Source of the DNA: Candidatus Hydrogenedentota bacterium
GTDB lineage: Bacteria; Hydrogenedentota; Hydrogenedentia; Hydrogenedentales; CAITNO01
NCBI GenBank assembly: GCA_007124105.1
Contig: SLFT01000391.1
Coordinates: forward strand, 1 to 6,934
Length of the DNA: 6,934 bases
Direction: 5' to 3'
Made by a program: the position numbers and the translations under genes. The notes below the pieces were generated by a model. That model worked only from the letters and a program-made list of their open reading frames with translations, was not told the origin of the DNA and did no database searches. Positions 1 to 5,591 of this stretch are shown piece by piece. Every line of letters starts with the position of its first letter. Position 1 is the first letter of the stretch.

Positions 1-1302
1 CGCGACATTGTTGATTTCATGCGGGTCGGTTTCCGTGTCATAAAGTTCCTCGACAGGCTTGGACGCGGCCGCCATCCAATGCGCGCCTGGGGGCAACGCG
101 TTTTCCGCCGCAAGCCGGTTTAAGTCCTGTTTTACGGGGCTCTGTTCCGCGTAATTGAGATGCTGATTATACGGCAGGTGTGGCTTATAGTTCCGAATAT
201 ACTTATAGCGCTTGTCGCGCACCATTCGCATCATGTCGTAACGTTCGTCCATTCTGTCCCGCGCGGCAAATACATACTGCGGTTCGGCATCAAGGGCGGC
301 GCCAAGGAACGGCTTGCCCTGCATGGACGTCGGTATGGGAACTCCCGCGAGGGCGAGCGTGGTCGGCGCCAGGTCGAGACAGCTGACAAGACGGTCCACG
401 CGCGTCCCCGGCGTTATTCCGGTGTAATCTCGCCACTTTTCAGGCGCATAGGCAATCATGGGTATATGGATGCCTGAGTCGTAGAGCCAGCGCTTCCCGC
501 GCGGCAGGCCAATGCCGTGGTCCGACCAGAAGATTACAATCGTATTGTCCGCAAGACCGTCGTCCTCAAGTGCTTGCAGCATGTCGGCAACCCAGTAGTC
601 CATGGCAGTAATCAGCTCGTGATAATTTGCCCATTGACGCCGTGTTTCCGGCGTATCGGCATGGTACGGCGGTACCGTTACTTCCCCGGGGGTCTGCCGT
701 TGCGACCCTTCAAGACGCCCCGTGATCTGTTCCAATCCATCCTGGTCCGCCCGTATCCTGGATTCATGCGTACCAACGTAATTGAACACCGCAAAAAAGG
801 GCCGGTCTGGATTCGGACGGTTGCGCCAATGGGCGGTGGCGCTGCTCTCGTCCCATATTTCCCGCCCTATCGCGATGTTATAGTCCGTTTTGCTGTTGTT
901 GTTGCAGTAGTAACCCGCCGCACGCAGGGGCTCGGGCAGAAATTGAAGTTGCGGCGGCGCTTCGGGCGCATGACCGGGGCCGCCGCCGCTGCGCATGTGA
1001 TGGCTGCCCAGGGTTGACGCGTACACCCCGGAGATAACACAAGAGCGGTTCGGCGCACATACTGGCGCGGCGGCATAAGCATTACTGAACAGCGTTCCGC
1101 GCGCAGCGAGGCCGTCCAATGTGGGCGTGATCGCATGGGGATCGCCGTAACAACCCAGGTGGGCGCTGATATCCTCGACGGACAGCCAGAGGATGTTCGG
1201 ACGCGCGTTCTGTGATTCCGACGTGCCGCTTGCGTCAGCGCAACTCATCGCCGCAATACCCGCCGCTCCGCTCATCTGAAGAAAGGTTCTACGATTTAAC
1301 AT
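1..1302 (-). CDS. Sulfatase, Cys-type, with Tat signal (C-terminus beyond the window)
   Basis: This is the N-terminal 434 codons of a type I (formylglycine-dependent) sulfatase, which hydrolyses sulfate esters, probably of sulfated polysaccharides outside the cytoplasm. The reading frame is open from the ATG at 1302 to the window edge. The start follows an AGGAG at about 1314-1310 with 7-nt spacing; an ATG 5 nt upstream runs into a stop after three codons. Residues 3-21 form a twin-arginine signal (NRRTFLQ, then a short Ala/Gly-rich stretch) ending at Cys21, a weak lipobox candidate. The sulfatase core begins near residue 34 (RPNILWLSVED; metal-binding Glu43/Asp44). The maturation motif is CAPNRS at 82-87, with Cys82 as the residue converted to formylglycine. 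Other family marks are NNSKTDYN (135-142), THES (178-181), SDHG (260-263, metal ligands) and GKRWLYDSG (269-277). Family members are usually about 450-550 residues, so only the tail is missing. The substrate cannot be assigned. Confidence 0.95.
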   Translation of the reverse strand, partial: MLNRRTFLQMSGAAGIAAMSCADASGTSESQNARPNILWLSVEDISAHLGCYGDPHAITPTLDGLAARGTLFSNAYAAAPVCAPNRSCVISGVYASTLGSHHMRSGGGPGHAPEAPPQLQFLPEPLRAAGYYCNNNSKTDYNIAIGREIWDESSATAHWRNRPNPDRPFFAVFNYVGTHESRIRADQDGLEQITGRLEGSQRQTPGEVTVPPYHADTPETRRQWANYHELITAMDYWVADMLQALEDDGLADNTIVIFWSDHGIGLPRGKRWLYDSGIHIPMIAYAPEKWRDYTGITPGTRVDRLVSCLDLAPTTLALAGVPIPTSMQGKPFLGAALDAEPQYVFAARDRMDERYDMMRMVRDKRYKYIRNYKPHLPYNQHLNYAEQSPVKQDLNRLAAENALPPGAHWMAAASKPVEELYDTETDPHEINNVA

Positions 1303-1327
1303 TGCATATCTCCTGTTTTTAGGGCGC

Positions 1328-1339
1328 TGTCTTCTGACA
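1328..1339. promoter_or_regulatory. 12-bp dyad, copy 1 (possible operator)
   Basis: TGTCTTCTGACA has perfect 4-bp arms around a TTCT centre. It lies 26-37 nt upstream of the sulfatase start, at the predicted transcription start. A second copy lies 24 bp away and differs at two positions that preserve the dyad symmetry. The arms are short for a stable RNA hairpin, so a protein-binding DNA site is the likelier reading, but no regulator is identified. Confidence 0.35.
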
Positions 1340-1342
1340 CAC

Positions 1343-1370
1343 GGTATCGCATGCCTTCTGGCAAATACAA
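1343..1370 (-). promoter_or_regulatory. Candidate sulfatase promoter with extended -10
   Basis: Read on the minus strand there is TTGTAT at 1370-1365 and GATACC at 1348-1343, 16 nt apart, with TG one base before the -10 hexamer (1351-1350), as in extended -10 promoters. Transcription would start near 1336, giving a leader of roughly 34 nt before the ATG at 1302. The hexamers are only moderate matches to a sigma-70 consensus. The -10 lies exactly between the two TGYCTTCTGRCA dyads, which adds some weight. Confidence 0.3.
1352..1363. promoter_or_regulatory. 12-bp dyad, copy 2 (possible operator)
   Basis: TGCCTTCTGGCA matches copy 1 at 10 of 12 positions. The two differences (T to C in the left arm, A to G in the right arm) are complementary, so the 4-bp arms still pair perfectly. 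It lies in the spacer of the proposed sulfatase promoter and just upstream of the proposed nnrD -35. The copies are separated by 12 bp, giving a 12-12-12 layout. Confidence 0.35.
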
Positions 1371-1373
1371 GAA

Positions 1374-1403
1374 TTGCTTTCCAATCGTAATCGGTAGCAT
1401 AAT
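1374..1403 (+). promoter_or_regulatory. Candidate nnrD-thiL promoter
   Basis: TTGCTT at 1374-1379 and CATAAT at 1398-1403 are separated by 18 nt, a sigma-70-like arrangement. The predicted start near 1410 would give a leader of about 24 nt containing the AGGAG (1421-1425) that serves nnrD. No other good -10 lies between the divergent genes on this strand. The -35 begins 10 bp after the second dyad. Confidence 0.45.
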
Positions 1404-1433
1404 GGGTTCGTTACGTTAAGAGGAGACGTCGCC

Positions 1434-2330
1434 ATGCCGGAGCTATTATCGCGCCAGGAAATCCAGCAGTTATTGCCGCAACGGCCCCGAGAAGGCCACA
1501 AAGGCACTTTCGGTCACCTGTTTGTGCTTGCGGGATCGCGCCGTTTCAGCGGCGCCGTGAAGTTGACGTGCGATGGGGCGATGCGATCGGGCGTGGGGTT
1601 GACCACGGCGGGCGTGCCCGCGCCGTTGGCGGACACGCTTGCGGCGGCATTCGTTGAACCGATGCTACTGCCGCTTCCCGTTACGGACAGCGGCTCCATT
1701 GCCTGCGAGGCTGCCGATATTGTCACAGACTTTGCCGCGGATAAGTCGGCTATGGTTGTGGGGCCGGGATTGTCTCAGGACCCCTCGACCATGCGTCTGG
1801 CGCGACGCCTGGCGCTCGAACGCGCGCTGCCGCTCTTACTTGATGCGGACGGGTTGAATGCCTTTGCCGCGCAACGTACCCGACTCGCCCTGCGCGACGC
1901 CGCGACAACTGCCGACGCGGTGTTCACGCCGCACCCCGGCGAGATGGCGCGGCTTACCGGGATGACCACAAAAGAGATACAACAGAACCGCGCGGCGGCG
2001 GCAACCAAATACGCGCCGCTGTGGCGGGCCACGGTAGTATTGAAGGGCGCGGCTACCATTATCGCGGCCCCTGACGGACGGATACGCCAAAACCCGACGG
2101 GCAACCCCGGCATGGCAACCGGCGGCGCGGGCGATGTGTTGTCAGGGGTTATTGGGGCATTGCTGGCGCAGGGGCTTGAGGCTTTTGACGCGGCCTGTAT
2201 CGGCGTGTATGTTCATGGCCTGGCGGGCGATATTGCCGCCCGCGAAAAGAGCGAGCGCGGACTCATTGCCCGCGACATTATTGAGGCGTTGCCCGGCGCA
2301 TGGCGCGCGATTGAGGACGCCAAACCATGA
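1434..2330 (+). CDS. nnrD: ADP/ATP-dependent (S)-NAD(P)H-hydrate dehydratase
   Basis: This 298-residue enzyme belongs to the YjeF C-terminal (carbohydrate-kinase-like) family, which uses ADP or ATP to dehydrate damaged NAD(P)HX back to NAD(P)H in the cytoplasm. Visible motifs in order are KGTFGH (23-28), GPGL (110-113), DADGLN (137-142), TPHPGE (165-170), LKG (203-205) and the nucleotide-binding/catalytic GNPGMATGGAGDVLSG (223-238), where Asp234 is the family's catalytic Asp. The start is supported by AGGAG at 1421-1425, 8 nt before the ATG. The protein starts only 22 residues before the KGTFGH motif, so the epimerase domain (NnrE/YjeF-N) that is fused in many bacteria is absent; the epimerase must be encoded elsewhere or be missing. 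The gene ends in an ATGA overlap with thiL, implying one transcript and coupled translation. Confidence 0.93.
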   Translation: MPELLSRQEIQQLLPQRPREGHKGTFGHLFVLAGSRRFSGAVKLTCDGAMRSGVGLTTAGVPAPLADTLAAAFVEPMLLPLPVTDSGSIACEAADIVTDFAADKSAMVVGPGLSQDPSTMRLARRLALERALPLLLDADGLNAFAAQRTRLALRDAATTADAVFTPHPGEMARLTGMTTKEIQQNRAAAATKYAPLWRATVVLKGAATIIAAPDGRIRQNPTGNPGMATGGAGDVLSGVIGALLAQGLEAFDAACIGVYVHGLAGDIAAREKSERGLIARDIIEALPGAWRAIEDAKP

Positions 2331-3316
2331 GCGGGCTGGATGCGCTGGGCGAATTCGGGCTTATCAAGGCGCTGACAGACGGGCTGCCGGAAACATCTCG
2401 CCTGCTGTGCGGCCCCGGCGACGATTGCGCCGTTGTGCAGCTTGGCGGCGGTCAGGTGTTGTTGTCTTGCGACGCCATGGTCGAGGGCATTCATTTCGGC
2501 CGCGACTGGATGTCTCCCGAGGACATCGGCTGGAAGGCGGGAGCGGCGGCGCTCAGCGACATTGCCGCCATGGGCGGCGTGGCGCGCTGCATCCTGGTTA
2601 CGCTTGGGTGCGCATCCGATACGGACCCCGTTTTTCTCAAAGGACTCTATGCCGGGATTGCAGCGGTTGTCAGTGAATACGGTGTTGCCGTAGCGGGCGG
2701 CGATACAGTACGGACGCGAGAAGGCGTCTTTCTTGATGTTGCAGTTGTCGGGGAAATGGAAGACGGCATTACGCCCAGGCATCGAAGCAACGCGCGGCCA
2801 GGCGACATCATCGCCGTGACCGGCTGTCCCGGCAGCGCGGCCTTGGGTCTCCACGCCCTCGAACAAGGAGACATCACGCCAGCGACGCTTATCGAAGCGC
2901 ATACACGGCCGCGCCCGCGGCTTGCCGAAGGGGCATGGCTGGCGCGGGAATCCGCCGCGCACGCCATGATAGACATTAGCGATGGAATTGCGTCTGATTT
3001 GGGGCATATTGCGGAGCGCAGCAGCGTACACATTGAAATAGAAACAGCGGCATTGCCCGTATCGCCTGAAATGCGCGTGTACGCAAAAAAGACCGGACGC
3101 GCCGTTGAAGCGTTTGCGCTGGGCGGCGGCGAAGACTATGAACTTGTTGTGACACTGGCTGCCGACGAGGCAACCGCGTTGCGCGAACGCTTTGTCGCCA
3201 CGTTCGATTTGCCCTTTTCCTTTATTGGCGTCGCGCAGCCGGGGGCGGCGGGAGTGTTCTTGGACGGCAAGCCCGTTGGCAGGCAAGGCTATGATCACTT
3301 TTCCACCGGGAAATAA
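2327..3316 (+). CDS. thiL: Thiamine-monophosphate kinase
   Basis: ThiL phosphorylates thiamine monophosphate with ATP to give thiamine diphosphate, the last step of cofactor synthesis. The 329-residue length is normal. Family motifs in order are GEFGLI (8-13), GPGDDCAVV (29-37), SCDAMVEGIHF (47-57), the helix WKAGAAALSDIAAMGG (69-84), AGGDT (123-127), TPRHRSNARPGD (149-160), ISDGIASDL (217-225) and GGGEDYEL (266-273). The aspartates in GDD, CDAMVEG, LSD and ISDG are the Mg/ATP ligands known for the family and all are present. The start overlaps the nnrD stop by 4 nt (ATGA), with a GAGGA at about 2313-2317 inside nnrD, so translation is probably coupled to nnrD. The last 22 bp are shared with the convergent thioredoxin-fold gene. 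No other thiamine gene is in the window. Confidence 0.95.
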   Translation: MSGLDALGEFGLIKALTDGLPETSRLLCGPGDDCAVVQLGGGQVLLSCDAMVEGIHFGRDWMSPEDIGWKAGAAALSDIAAMGGVARCILVTLGCASDTDPVFLKGLYAGIAAVVSEYGVAVAGGDTVRTREGVFLDVAVVGEMEDGITPRHRSNARPGDIIAVTGCPGSAALGLHALEQGDITPATLIEAHTRPRPRLAEGAWLARESAAHAMIDISDGIASDLGHIAERSSVHIEIETAALPVSPEMRVYAKKTGRAVEAFALGGGEDYELVVTLAADEATALRERFVATFDLPFSFIGVAQPGAAGVFLDGKPVGRQGYDHFSTGK

Positions 3317-3882
3317 TCCGGCGCGCCTCCCGTTTTCCATTTAATGTTGCAGCCAATGCTCGGCTTTTGTGGCTCAGGAACAGGCGCGCCCGCTAGTACG
3401 GCGTCCAGAGCGGCGCGCAAATCAGCGCCCGTCACCGGCTTGTCGTTGCCGGGGCGCGCATCATCCAACTGTCCGCGATACGCCAGTTTTCTTTCCCCGT
3501 CAAAGACAAAGAAATCCGGCGTACACGCGGCGCGGTAGGCTTTCGCCACTTCCTGGCTTTCATCGTACAGATACGGGAATGTATACCCGACCTGCCGCAC
3601 CTCATCTTCCATTTTTTCGGGGCTGTCGTCCGGATGCAGGGTCACGTCATTGGACATAATCGCCACAACGCCCACACCTTTCTCCTGGTATTCCGCGCCG
3701 AGTGCGGCCAACTGCTCGCGCACATGCTTTACAAAGGGGCAGTGGTTGCAGATAAACATGACCAGCAGCGCTTTGGCGCCATCGAAATCCGACAACGACA
3801 CCTGTGTCCCCGTCGCGTCAGGCAGCGTGAAATCCGGCGCCGCTGTACCCAGCGGCAGCATCGTGGATGCTGTTTGTACCAT
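3295..3882 (-). CDS. Thioredoxin-fold redoxin, AhpC/TSA PRX_like1 type
   Basis: This 195-residue protein has a thioredoxin fold of the AhpC/TSA superfamily. The N-terminal part reads PLGTAAPDFTLPDATG (10-25), the usual redoxin entry. The active site is CNHCPF (45-50), a CxxC pair, followed by SNDVTLHPDDSPE (77-89) and CTPDFFVFD (120-128) with the cis-Pro122. The C-terminal PSIGCNIKWK (174-183) is characteristic of the PRX_like1 group, whose members are mostly uncharacterised thiol oxidoreductases or peroxidases. There is no signal peptide, so it is probably cytoplasmic. AGGAGG at 3893-3888 lies 5 nt before the ATG. It follows the yhhN-like gene by 78 nt and may share its transcript; its end overlaps the end of thiL, so no space is left for a terminator between them. 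The exact substrate is unknown. Confidence 0.88.
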   Translation of the reverse strand: MVQTASTMLPLGTAAPDFTLPDATGTQVSLSDFDGAKALLVMFICNHCPFVKHVREQLAALGAEYQEKGVGVVAIMSNDVTLHPDDSPEKMEDEVRQVGYTFPYLYDESQEVAKAYRAACTPDFFVFDGERKLAYRGQLDDARPGNDKPVTGADLRAALDAVLAGAPVPEPQKPSIGCNIKWKTGGAPDYFPVEK

Positions 3883-3960
3883 ATCATCCTCCTTTTCTGC
3901 GTATGTTGCTTTTCATTCTTTAATGACACATTCCAGCGCGATTTCATTCCTCAAACATGC

Positions 3961-4599
3961 TCAGTGCGTGTACAATGGCGTCAACGCGAGCAATATCTGG
4001 CCGCCATAGTACAACGGCAAACCAATGTAGCGATTTATCTGACCCTGCGCAACAAACCGGTCGCGGGCAACGAAAATATCCGAGCAGTAAAAGAGGATGG
4101 CGCCAATGGGGATTAACAGACCGCCCCTGGTCGTCAACGCGCTGACGGCTAACGCCGTCATGATGGTGATCACCGTGACATACGCATATACCGGAACGCG
4201 CATGGTTCCAAGATGCGGATGCAGCCAGCGCATGATGAAGACGCCGGGAACAAGCAACACGGCCAATGCGATGCCGGCGCTGGGTATCCCCACGCCATAC
4301 ACGATAAAGGCGGCGCAATAGGAAACGTGGGCCAGGAAGAAAGCGATCAGCCCCAGCATGAAAATGGCGGCGCTGTGTGAAATGAGAAATAAATCGCCCC
4401 ACCAGGAAAAGAACAGTCCGGCAAGGATCACCCAGCCATACGGACTATGAATGCCGCCTGAAGCGATACACAGAAAGATGAATCCTGTCGAGGCCAACAT
4501 TTTGAAAAGGCCATGGAGATAGTGTTCATGGGACAAAAACCACAGCAGCAATGCCACTGTCAGCACTGTAAACCCCAAAGCGACAACAATTGCTTCCAT
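3961..4599 (-). CDS. YhhN/TMEM86 family membrane protein (lysoplasmalogenase family)
   Basis: This 212-residue protein is almost entirely hydrophobic, with about eight membrane helices, and matches the YhhN/TMEM86 family in size and motifs. Some family members hydrolyse the vinyl ether bond of lysoplasmalogens. Conserved polar residues inside the helices include FFSWWGD (63-69), AHVSY (90-94), FYCSDIFVARDRF (170-182) and LPLYYGGQILLAL (194-206). I chose the ATG at 4599, which has AGGAG at 4613-4609 with 9-nt spacing and begins directly with a membrane helix. The frame stays open 47 codons further upstream, but that extension is polar and overlaps the MNT remnant. It starts 55 nt after the MNT stop. 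Whether this bacterium makes plasmalogens, and so the real substrate, cannot be seen here. Confidence 0.85.
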   Translation of the reverse strand: MEAIVVALGFTVLTVALLLWFLSHEHYLHGLFKMLASTGFIFLCIASGGIHSPYGWVILAGLFFSWWGDLFLISHSAAIFMLGLIAFFLAHVSYCAAFIVYGVGIPSAGIALAVLLVPGVFIMRWLHPHLGTMRVPVYAYVTVITIMTALAVSALTTRGGLLIPIGAILFYCSDIFVARDRFVAQGQINRYIGLPLYYGGQILLALTPLYTH

Positions 4600-4654
4600 G
4601 CTGTACTGCTCCTTTCGTGTGCCCCCGGTTTGCCCTCCTGATATAAACTGTTCG

Positions 4655-4980
4655 TCAGGCCGCTTGAATCTGTTGCTCCTCGCGACGGGCAATCTCGATG
4701 ATGGCACTTGACGTGTCATCTGTCCATTGTTGCAGACCACAAACGAGCGGTTCGATGCGCGAATCTATTGTGTAGGCCAAACACGCTATCCGCATCCTGT
4801 CTTCCCGTTTCCTTGGGCCATCAAAAAGCGGCGACACCACCTCAAATCAATATCGCTCCATTTATGGGTGTTGCCCCGCGCCTGCGAACCAAACAACACG
4901 ACAAAAGATACGGGTATCCCATGCTCTTCAAGCGTGCGAATATAACGCTGAATGATTTCTATAATAACTCGTTCAGCCAT
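4655..4980 (-). pseudogene. MNT-type minimal nucleotidyltransferase (antitoxin-like), frameshifted
   Basis: The gene begins at 4980 with GAGGAG and an 8-nt spacing. The first 46 residues hold an intact nucleotidyltransferase signature: VVLFGSQARG (27-36) and WSDIDL (41-46), with metal-binding Asp43 and Asp45. A one-base deletion at about 4841-4845 then shifts the frame; the uninterrupted protein would end at residue 64 with unrelated sequence. In the next frame the family's C-terminal part continues immediately (VVSPLFDG, then TIDSRIEPLVCG, then IIEIARREEQQI) to a stop at 4655. Restoring one base gives about 108 residues, the family's normal length. MNT proteins pair with HEPN toxins and neutralise them by transferring nucleotides to the HEPN protein. 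The start overlaps the HEPN end by 22 nt, as in intact pairs. A sequencing error is possible but would have to coincide with two more in the partner. Confidence 0.82.
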
Positions 4981-5341
4981 GTTAAAAGCTCCTCGATATG
5001 CCGCATCATGGCTTTTGCTTCGTCAAGTTCAGGAACAGGGGGCAAATGTTCGGGATAACGTCCTTCCAAATTGAATTCATTCCTAGCCAGTAGGAACTTG
5101 ATTTTCTCTGGCGCTAATTCCAATCCGGCAAGTTCGCTTAGACGAGCCAAGTTGTGCGAGCGCGGCGCAAGGTCCCGGGTTTGCTTGCAGACATGCGCCT
5201 TCAACATCTTCTCCAACGTTTAAGTGAGCCCAGAACAATGCTTGGCGGACACGCTTTTTTTGCGAGGATATCTTGCGCCACCTGCCACTCTCCCAAACTG
5301 CCTTCCTGCCAATAGCATATTTGTTTTTCAATGTCTATCAT
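4959..5341 (-). pseudogene. HEPN-domain protein (toxin-like), two frameshifts
   Basis: Three frames together spell one HEPN protein of about 126 residues. Frame one from the ATG at 5341 gives MIDIEKQICYWQEGSLGEW to about VAQDILAKK. An extra base in the A7 run (T7 on the plus strand, 5255-5261) shifts to a frame giving RVRQALFWAHL. A second extra A at 5219-5221 shifts to the frame TLEKMLKAHVCKQTRDLAPRSHNLARL and onward to the stop at 4959. Removing both bases restores the family consensus exactly across each junction. The HEPN Rx4-6H motif is present as R-DLAPRS-H (about residues 55-62), the site that forms the RNase centre in toxic HEPN proteins. As it stands, translation from 5341 ends after 46 codons. 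The C-terminal 85 codons from a TTG at 5216 are open but lack the first HEPN helix. It lies directly upstream of its usual MNT partner and overlaps it by 22 nt. Confidence 0.82.
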
Positions 5342-5347
5342 GGTTCT

Positions 5348-5377
5348 ATTGTAGATTTTTCTTCGTTGACGAATCAA
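5348..5377 (-). promoter_or_regulatory. Candidate promoter of the HEPN-MNT remnant, leaderless
   Basis: On the minus strand TTGATT (5377-5372) and TACAAT (5353-5348) are 18 nt apart, good matches to sigma-70 hexamers. The -10 ends only 6 nt before the HEPN ATG at 5341, so transcription would begin at about the start codon. This fits the absence of any Shine-Dalgarno sequence upstream of 5341, whereas the other genes here have one. Confidence 0.45.
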
Positions 5378-5496
5378 AAACGGCCTCGCGCTTCAAACGG
5401 CGATGCCACAACCGTGATGCGCCGAGGAAAATGTGCGTCACTGTAAACAAGGGCCGTTCGCCTTCTTGTAGACATGAAATCATTTTACAGGGACTG

Positions 5497-5525
5497 TTGC
5501 TTTGCACACCAACTTTGTAGATAAT
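5497..5525 (+). promoter_or_regulatory. Candidate promoter of the GH13 gene
   Basis: TTGCTT (5497-5502) and GATAAT (5520-5525) are 17 nt apart. The -35 is the same hexamer as in the nnrD candidate. The predicted start near 5532 gives a leader of about 60 nt with AAGGAG at 5575-5580. The -35 is only a partial match to consensus. Confidence 0.35.
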
Positions 5526-5591
5526 TTGTGCTGGCAGAGACGCTTTGGCAACCAGAAATCTAAAGTTTAGGAACAAGGAGTCTGGAGCAAC

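Larger units (their letters stand above)
5342..5591. other. Divergent intergenic region, 250 bp
   Basis: This is the longest non-coding stretch in the window. Besides the two promoter candidates it holds a 7-bp inverted repeat, CTGTAAA (5441-5447) and TTTACAG (5484-5490), enclosing a small imperfect hairpin at 5447-5469 (ACAAG/CTTGT plus GGC/GCC with a TT bulge). Short frames exist, but none has a recognisable protein, and the base composition is more AT-rich than in the genes. I see no RNA gene or clear terminator. Confidence 0.6.

Noticed and set aside
517..1017. A 166-codon open frame on the plus strand
   Set aside because: It lies opposite the sulfatase, which carries all family motifs in an uninterrupted frame.
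2213..3340. A 375-codon open frame on the minus strand opposite nnrD and thiL
   Set aside because: It is fully antisense to two well-recognised genes, has no recognisable domain, and its composition is what the complementary strand of GC-rich coding DNA gives.
3320..3390. Two copies of the 8-bp palindrome GGCGCGCC, 63 bp apart
   Set aside because: Both fall in the redoxin gene in the same frame and encode Gly-Ala-Pro with the GC-rich codons common here; no sign of a site-specific function.
4841..4846. Programmed -1 ribosomal frameshifting to explain the MNT break
   Set aside because: No X XXY YYZ slippery heptamer is present at the junction, and the partner HEPN gene has two independent breaks, so decay is simpler.
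5346..5576. A 76-codon open frame on the minus strand in the intergenic region
   Set aside because: No recognisable domain or ribosome binding site, and it ends at the HEPN promoter region in a different frame from HEPN.
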